Assembly: GCA_008501585.1 (NCBI GenBank)
Contig: QQUN01000039.1
Span: 1-64,000, forward strand
Reading direction: 5' to 3'
Length of the DNA: 64,000 nt
From: Pseudomonadota bacterium
GTDB taxonomy: Bacteria > Pseudomonadota > Gammaproteobacteria > Burkholderiales > Rhodocyclaceae
Shown piece after piece: positions 58,373-64,000 of this stretch. Within the stretch, counting starts at the first letter, position 1. Each line of letters opens with the position of its first letter. The notes below the pieces were generated by a model. It saw only the letters and a list, made by a program, of their open reading frames with translations. It was not told where the DNA came from and did not search any database. The translations under genes and the position numbers were made by a program.

Positions 58373-59047
58373 TCACAGCAGGCCACTTTCGGCAAATGAC
58401 GTGATCTTTGCCTGGGTGACGACGAAGTGATCGAGCACCCGAACGTCGATCAGCGCCAGCGCACTGCGCAGATCCCGCGTCAGCGCCTGGTCGGCCTGAC
58501 TGGGGGTGGCGTTGCCGGAGGGGTGATTGTGCGCCAGGATCACTGCCGCGGCGTTGTGCGTGAGCGCGAATTTTACGACTTCTCGCGGATACACGCTCGT
58601 TTGGGTGAGTGTGCCGCGAAACAGTGTCTCGGCGAGGATCAGGCGGTTCTGCGCATCGAGCAGCAAGACCATGAACACTTCATGGGGCAGGGTGCCCAGA
58701 TGCAGCCGCAGCCAGCCCCGCACCGTGTCGGGGGCGCCGAGGACATCGCCCGCGCCAAGCTCCTCGGCCAGGGCGCGGCGGGCGATCTCCATGATGGCCT
58801 GCAGCTGGGCGTACTTGGCCAGGCCCATGCCGGGGACCGCGGCGAAAGCGTCGGCGGTGGCGTGGCACAGGCCCGACAGGGTGCCGAAGTGGCCGATGAG
58901 GTCGCGTGCCAGGTCGACGGCGCTTTTGCCGCGCACACCGACGCGCAGGAAGATGGCGAGCAGCTCGGCGTCGGAGAGCGCCGCCGCGCCGCGCTGGATC
59001 AGCTTTTCCCGCGGGCGCTCGCCAACGGGCCAATCGGTGATGGCCAT
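58373..59047 (-). CDS. radC: RadC/MPN JAB1-type DNA repair-associated protein
   Basis: [47 protein letters not shown]. Confidence 0.95.
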   Translation of the reverse strand: MAITDWPVGERPREKLIQRGAAALSDAELLAIFLRVGVRGKSAVDLARDLIGHFGTLSGLCHATADAFAAVPGMGLAKYAQLQAIMEIARRALAEELGAGDVLGAPDTVRGWLRLHLGTLPHEVFMVLLLDAQNRLILAETLFRGTLTQTSVYPREVVKFALTHNAAAVILAHNHPSGNATPSQADQALTRDLRSALALIDVRVLDHFVVTQAKITSFAESGLL

Positions 59048-59099
59048 GCAGTACAATCCTCGCTCGGGCTGGAATCAGCGCACAGTATATGTGATTGTC

Positions 59100-60290
59100 A
59101 TGATTGAACTGAAGGGCAGGAAGATCATTCTTGGGGTGAGTGGCGGCGTGGCGGCCTACAAGGCGGCCGAGCTGACGCGTTTGATGGTCAAGGCCGGTGC
59201 CAGCGTGCATGTGGTGCTGACCGAAGGGGGCGCGCACTTCGTGACGCCGGTGACCTTCCAGGCGCTCAGCGGCCACCCGGTGTGGACCGACCTGTGGGAT
59301 CCGCGCATGGGCAACAACATGGCGCATATCGACCTCACCCGCGACGCCGACTGCATCATCGTGGCGCCGGCCACGGCGGATGTCATGGCCCGGCTGGCGC
59401 AGGGACGGTGCGACGACCTGCTGACCACGCTGTGCCTGGCCCGCGATTGCGAGCTGATGGTGGCGCCCGCCATGAATCGTCAGATGTGGCAGCACCCGGC
59501 CACCCAGCGCAACGTGGCACAACTGGTGGCCGACGGGGTGACGGTGCTGGGGCCGGACGCCGGCGAGCAGGCCTGCGGCGAGGTCGGCATGGGCCGCATG
59601 CTCGAACCCGAGGTGCTGTGCGAGGCGGTCATCAGTCAGCTGGAAGCCAAGCGCCTGGCCGGGCGCAAGGTGGTGCTGACCGCCGGGCCGACCTTCGAAG
59701 CCATCGACCCGGTGCGCGGCATCACCAACAGCAGCTCGGGCAAGATGGGCTATGCGCTGGCCCGCGCCTGCGCCCAGGCCGGCGCCGAAGTGGTGCTGGT
59801 GAGCGGGCCGGTGGCCATGCCGGTGCCCTACGGTGTCGAGCGGATCAGCGTGCAGTCGGCGCTGGCCATGCGTGACGCGGTCAGCGCGGTGATCGACGAT
59901 GCCGACGTGTTCATCGGCGTGGCGGCGGTGGCCGACTACCGGCCGGCCGAGGCGGCGGAGCACAAGATCAAGAAGTCCGGCGAGGCGATGCATATCACGC
60001 TGACGCCGAACCCCGATATTCTCGCCGAGGTGGCTGCGCGGCCGAACCCGCCGTTCTGCGTCGGCTTTGCCGCCGAGAGCCGTGACCTCGATACCTACGC
60101 CGAAGGCAAGCGCAAGGCCAAACGCCTGCCGATGGTGGTGGGCAACCTGGTCCAGGACGGCCTCGGCCAGGACGACAACGAAGTCGTCATCTACGACGCG
60201 GCCGGGCGGCATCCGGTGCCGCGTGCCGCCAAACACAATCTGGCCCGCAGCATCGTCAAGCATCTGGCCGAGCTGCTGGCCGCTCGCTGA
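59100..60290 (+). CDS. coaBC: Bifunctional phosphopantothenoylcysteine decarboxylase/phosphopantothenate-cysteine ligase
   Basis: MIELKGRKIILGVSGGVAAYKAAELTRLMVKAGASVHVVLTEGG; PAMNRQMW; TAGPTFEAIDPVRGITNSSSGKMG. Confidence 0.97.
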   Translation: MIELKGRKIILGVSGGVAAYKAAELTRLMVKAGASVHVVLTEGGAHFVTPVTFQALSGHPVWTDLWDPRMGNNMAHIDLTRDADCIIVAPATADVMARLAQGRCDDLLTTLCLARDCELMVAPAMNRQMWQHPATQRNVAQLVADGVTVLGPDAGEQACGEVGMGRMLEPEVLCEAVISQLEAKRLAGRKVVLTAGPTFEAIDPVRGITNSSSGKMGYALARACAQAGAEVVLVSGPVAMPVPYGVERISVQSALAMRDAVSAVIDDADVFIGVAAVADYRPAEAAEHKIKKSGEAMHITLTPNPDILAEVAARPNPPFCVGFAAESRDLDTYAEGKRKAKRLPMVVGNLVQDGLGQDDNEVVIYDAAGRHPVPRAAKHNLARSIVKHLAELLAAR

Positions 60291-60308
60291 GCCTACCGAG
60301 GAATTTCC

Positions 60309-60758
60309 ATGCATCCGATCGACGTCATCCTGCTCGACGAGCGCCTGAAGACCCATCCGCCGGCCTACGCGACCGCGGGCGCCGCCGGGCTGGACTTGCG
60401 CGCATGCATCGACCTGCCGCTGGAGCTGATGCCCGGCGACACCGTGCTGGTGCCCACCGGCATGGCCATTCACCTCGACGATCCGGGCCTGGCGGCGATG
60501 ATCCTGCCGCGCTCGGGGCTGGGCCACAAGCACGGCATCGTGCTCGGCAACCTGGTGGGCCTGATCGATTCGGACTACCAGGGACAGATCTTCGTATCGA
60601 CCTGGAACCGCGGCAAGCACGCCTTCAAGATCGAGCCGATGGAACGGATCGCGCAGCTGGTCATCGTGCCGGTCGTGCAGGCGACCTTCAATGTGGTTGA
60701 CCAGTTCGACGCGTCGGCACGCGGCGCGGGTGGCTTCGGCAGTACCGGCACGAAATGA
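60309..60758 (+). CDS. dut: dUTP diphosphatase
   Basis: [15 protein letters not shown]...[27 protein letters not shown]...[10 protein letters not shown]. Confidence 0.97.
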   Translation: MHPIDVILLDERLKTHPPAYATAGAAGLDLRACIDLPLELMPGDTVLVPTGMAIHLDDPGLAAMILPRSGLGHKHGIVLGNLVGLIDSDYQGQIFVSTWNRGKHAFKIEPMERIAQLVIVPVVQATFNVVDQFDASARGAGGFGSTGTK

Positions 60759-61213
60759 CCGCTGCGCACGCGGGCATTCCGACCGGCGTGCATGTGATCC
60801 TGTCGCGGGACGGGGCGGTGCTGCTGATGCGCCGGGCCAATACCGGGTTCTTCGACGGCTTGTTCAGCCTGCCGGGCGGGCATGTGGAGCCCGGCGAGTC
60901 GATCCGCATGACGGCGATCCGCGAGATGGCCGAGGAGCTGGGGATTCGGCTGGCGGAGGAAGACCTCGACCTGGTCGGGGTGGTCCATCGCCTCTCCGAC
61001 ACCAACCGCATCGACTTTTTCCTGCGTGCCCGCCAATGGTCGGGCGAGCCGCGCTGCGCCGAGCCGGACAAATGCGACAGCCTCGCCTGGTGCGCGCCCG
61101 ATGCCCTGCCGCCCAACACCGTGGCCTACATCCGCGACGCGCTCGCGTGCCCGCTGGCCGAGCCGTGGGTGAGTGAGCAGGGCTGGCCCGCGCCGGTCGT
61201 CGCGCCCGTTTAA
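60755..61213 (+). CDS. NUDIX hydrolase
   Basis: [24 protein letters not shown] Nudix box; 4 bp overlap with dut. Confidence 0.95.
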   Translation: MTAAHAGIPTGVHVILSRDGAVLLMRRANTGFFDGLFSLPGGHVEPGESIRMTAIREMAEELGIRLAEEDLDLVGVVHRLSDTNRIDFFLRARQWSGEPRCAEPDKCDSLAWCAPDALPPNTVAYIRDALACPLAEPWVSEQGWPAPVVAPV

Positions 61214-62472
61214 CCCAGCGTATCGGCCCAGATGTTGCGCGCCCAGGCCTGTGCGGCGGTGGCTTCGGCCGGGCTGGCGACGGCGGACAGGCCGCCCGCG
61301 CCGTCTACCGGCAGGAAGGTGTGCTCGGCCGCATCGAAGCGATGTACCGAGGCCACGTGCATGGCGCTGTCGCGCCCGACATAGCTGTAGCAGGTGTTCA
61401 TCACCACCGGCGCGGGGTTGGGCGGCAGGTCGGCCAGCAGGTGCAGGATCGCCGCCGCTGCCACCTTGGCCTGCTGATTGGCCATGTGCCCGGACTTGGG
61501 CATGCGCGGGGCCGACAGCGTGGCGTCGCCGATGACATGAATGCCGGGCACATCGGCTACCTCGGCGCTCAGCCAGTCGACATTCACCCAGCGACCGTTG
61601 GCCAGCCGGCTGCCGATCAGGTCGGCAACGCGGCCGGCGCGCTGCGGCGGGATGACGTTGAGCACGTCGGCCCGCAGCTCATCGAACTCCAGCACGGCCT
61701 TGCGGGTGCGTGCATCGACAGCCAGCAGCTGGTTGTTGGGGCGGTACTCGATGATGTCGCGGTAGTGCTGCGACCAGGCGGCCGTAAACAGCCCCTTCTT
61801 GGACTGGATGTCGGCGTTGGCGTCGAGCACCAGCACCTTGGCGCGCGGTTTGTGGCGGCGGCAGTAGTCGGCCACCAGGCTGGCGCGCTCGTACGGCCCC
61901 GGCGGACAGCGGAAGGGCGCCTTGGGGATGTGGATGGCGAACACGCCGCCCTCCGGCATGGCAGCGAGCTGGCGGTGCAGCAAGGCGGTTTGCTCGCCGG
62001 CCTTCCAGGCATGGGGGATGCGGTCTTCATGCCCGGCCAGGCCCTCGATGGCCTCGGGCAGGAAGTCGATGCCCGGCGACAGCAGCAGGCGGTCGTAGCT
62101 CAGGCGCTCGCCGCTGGCGAGGCGGACTTGGCGCGCGGCAGGGTCGATCGCGGTGACCGTGTCGTGCACCATGCGCACGCCGTGGGTGTCGCGCAGTCCG
62201 GCGTAGTCATGCGTGATGTGGGACATCGGCTGGGCGCCGCCGATGACCAGGTTGGACATCGGGCAGGAGATGAACTGCGCGTTGCGCTCGACCAGGGTGA
62301 CGCGCACGCGGCCGTCGCTCCACAGGCGCAGGTACTTGGCCGCGGTGGCGCCGCCAAAGCCGCCGCCGACCACGACGACATGGGCCTTGCGGGCCGATTT
62401 GCCCAGTTGCGCGCAGCCGGCCAGTGCCGCGGTGGCGCCCATGGCTGCCAGGAAATGGCGTCGATCAATCAT
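61210..62472 (-). CDS. fccB: Sulfide dehydrogenase flavocytochrome c, flavoprotein subunit (FccB/SoxF-like)
   Basis: MIDRRHFLAAMGATAALAGCAQLG; VVVVGGGFGGATAAKYLRLW...CPMSNLVIGG...NTCYSYVG. Confidence 0.92.
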   Translation of the reverse strand: MIDRRHFLAAMGATAALAGCAQLGKSARKAHVVVVGGGFGGATAAKYLRLWSDGRVRVTLVERNAQFISCPMSNLVIGGAQPMSHITHDYAGLRDTHGVRMVHDTVTAIDPAARQVRLASGERLSYDRLLLSPGIDFLPEAIEGLAGHEDRIPHAWKAGEQTALLHRQLAAMPEGGVFAIHIPKAPFRCPPGPYERASLVADYCRRHKPRAKVLVLDANADIQSKKGLFTAAWSQHYRDIIEYRPNNQLLAVDARTRKAVLEFDELRADVLNVIPPQRAGRVADLIGSRLANGRWVNVDWLSAEVADVPGIHVIGDATLSAPRMPKSGHMANQQAKVAAAAILHLLADLPPNPAPVVMNTCYSYVGRDSAMHVASVHRFDAAEHTFLPVDGAGGLSAVASPAEATAAQAWARNIWADTLG

Positions 62473-62792
62473 CGGATGCCTCCTGTTGCCGGGCGCTGCG
62501 CGGCAAAGTAGGCGGCGATCAGCGCGAGTTGTTCCGGGGTATAGCCTTTGGCGATCTGGTGCATGATGGTGGCCGGCTTCTCGCCACTGGTGAAGGCGGC
62601 GAGCTTGCGCAGGAGCGTGTCGCCGGGTATGCCCGCGAGGCTCTCGGTGCCGCCCGCGCTGTGTCCGTCGGTGCCGTGGCAGTTGGCGCAGGTGGCGGCC
62701 AGCAGACGGCCGGCGTCCAGTGGGGCGCCCGCATGGGCGGTCGGTGTCAGTGCCCACAGGCAGGCAAGCGTCAGTGGCGCTATCCGTTTCAA
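62469..62792 (-). CDS. fccA: Monohaem c-type cytochrome, probable FccA/SoxE-like partner
   Basis: Signal peptide; CANCHGTDGHSAGG single CXXCH; TTG start with GGGAGAG ribosome-binding site; 4 bp overlap with fccB. Confidence 0.85.
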   Translation of the reverse strand: MKRIAPLTLACLWALTPTAHAGAPLDAGRLLAATCANCHGTDGHSAGGTESLAGIPGDTLLRKLAAFTSGEKPATIMHQIAKGYTPEQLALIAAYFAAQRPATGGIR

Positions 62793-62887
62793 GTCGATCT
62801 CTCCCTCCCGGCTACAATGGCCGCCATGATACCGTCTGCGGCCGGGGTGGCGCAGCGCGGGTGGGATGGATGCGATTGGGGGGCGGT

Positions 62888-63343
62888 ATGGATCGGGCAA
62901 GGCGTGGCGTGCTCCGGCAGGGCGGCCGCATCGGGATGCTGGCATGGCTGGCGGCCGCGGGGGTGTTGCCGGCGGCGGCCACGGAGGTGTCGCCGGTCTT
63001 TGCGCTGCGGGGTGTGGACGCGGTGCTGGCGGCGCTCGGTGCCGCCGGCGCCCGGATGAGCGAGGCGGTGCAGATCGACGCGGCGGAGATCGTGGAGGAT
63101 GGGTCGATGGTGTCGCTGACCGTCAGCGCCCGTCTGCCCGGCGTTCGCCAGATCGCGCTGCTGGCCGATGCCAATCCGACCACGCTGGTGGCGCTCTATG
63201 CGTTGCCGGAGGGCACTGTGCCGCGGGTGCAGACGAGGATCCGGATGGCGCAGACGAGCCATGTGATTGCCGTCGTCGAGGCGGCGGACGGTTTTTTCCT
63301 GGCGCGTCGCGAGATCAAGATCGTTCAGGGCGGTTGCGGTTGA
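62888..63343 (+). CDS. soxY: Thiosulfate oxidation carrier protein SoxY
   Basis: Secretion signal, SoxY-like body, C-terminal ...VQGGCG swinging-arm motif. Confidence 0.9.
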   Translation: MDRARRGVLRQGGRIGMLAWLAAAGVLPAAATEVSPVFALRGVDAVLAALGAAGARMSEAVQIDAAEIVEDGSMVSLTVSARLPGVRQIALLADANPTTLVALYALPEGTVPRVQTRIRMAQTSHVIAVVEAADGFFLARREIKIVQGGCG

Positions 63344-63359
63344 GCATGAGGGAGGGGGC

Positions 63360-63671
63360 ATGACGGAGCCGGTGCGGATTCGGGCGACGGTGAGCGAGGG
63401 GGTGACACAGGTGCGCTTGATGGCGACGCACCCGATGGAGAACGGCCGCCGCCGCCTGCCGGACGGCACGCTGGTGGCGGCGCACCACATCACCGAGCTG
63501 ACGGTGCTGCACGATGCGCGCGTGGTGCTGCAGGCGCGTTTCGGGCCGTCGGTGTCACGCGATCCTTACCTGGTGTTTTCGTTCGCCGGCGGGGCGCCGG
63601 GCGAGACGGTCAGCGTGTCCTGGCGCGACAACCGCGGTGGGCAGCGCAGCGACAGCGTCACGATTCGCTGA
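63360..63671 (+). CDS. soxZ: Thiosulfate oxidation carrier complex protein SoxZ
   Basis: PVRIRATVSEGVTQVRLMATHPMENGRRRLPDGTLVAAHHITELTVLHDARVVLQARFGPSVSRDPYLVFSFAGG. Confidence 0.95.
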   Translation: MTEPVRIRATVSEGVTQVRLMATHPMENGRRRLPDGTLVAAHHITELTVLHDARVVLQARFGPSVSRDPYLVFSFAGGAPGETVSVSWRDNRGGQRSDSVTIR

Positions 63672-64000
63672 GCGGCGCCGGCGGGGTTGTGTCGCTTGCC
63701 GGGCGGTGGCTGAAGCGTAGCTCGGGCGGGTAGGGGAAGAAGTCTTCCACATGGCCCTCGCGCAGGCGGGCCTGCACGCCCTGCCAGAACGGGATGTCGA
63801 GCAGGTCGCGGTGGTACTTCAGGAAGGCCTTGCGGATGCGCGGCTTGCCGAGCAGGAAGGTGGCGAACTCTTCAGGAAAGATGTCCAGCGGGCCGCCCGC
63901 GTACCAGGCTTCGCTCGACATCTCCATTTCCGGATTGGGCGCCGGCGGAACGCGCCGGAACTTGCAGTCCGTCATGTACTCGATTTCGTCGTAGTCATAG
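63658..64000 (-). CDS. aceK: Isocitrate dehydrogenase kinase/phosphatase, C-terminal part (5' end outside window)
   Basis: YDYDEIEYMTDCKFRRVPPAPNPEMEMSSEAWYAGGPLDIFPEEFATFLLGKPRIRKAFLKYHRDLLDIPFWQGVQARLREGHVEDFFPYPPELRF. Confidence 0.93.
   Translation of the reverse strand, partial: YDYDEIEYMTDCKFRRVPPAPNPEMEMSSEAWYAGGPLDIFPEEFATFLLGKPRIRKAFLKYHRDLLDIPFWQGVQARLREGHVEDFFPYPPELRFSHRPASDTTPPAPLSES

Noticed and set aside
58680-60620. 646 aa minus-strand ORF
   Set aside because: Antisense to coaBC/dut; composition artefact

Overview
This 64 kb window is GC-rich chromosomal DNA, probably from a betaproteobacterium; a Rhodocyclales/Zoogloeaceae-like source is inferred only from gene content and protein style. 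It is densely coding, with about 56 supportable protein genes. I saw no rRNA, tRNA, CRISPR array, transposase, integrase or phage genes. Most content is housekeeping or metabolic: amiC, tsaE, queG, murI, ilvE, glpK/glpD, pyc, aceA, rraA, clpA/clpS, csp, rpmG/rpmB, radC, coaBC, dut, fccAB, soxYZ, and partial egtD (left edge) and aceK (right edge). Accessory loci worth attention are: (1) a two-partner secretion pair with an unusual non-repetitive passenger half, next to a divergent small HTH protein fused to a domain that looks like the NBR1/Ig 'FW' four-tryptophan domain; (2) a six-gene GntR / ketoglutarate-semialdehyde dehydrogenase / TctABC / RraA-like operon with two GntR-FCD-type operator matches upstream; (3) an orphan ABC-type substrate-binding protein in operon with a GGDEF-EAL protein; (4) a PEP-CTERM gene followed by several uncharacterised small genes; (5) an fccAB/soxYZ sulfur-oxidation locus. 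The HTH-FW/TPS locus is the best candidate for something poorly described. Its function is inference and needs experimental or comparative support. All family calls come from reading the translated ORFs; no database search was run. Start codons were often moved inward from the ORF track to the first plausible start.
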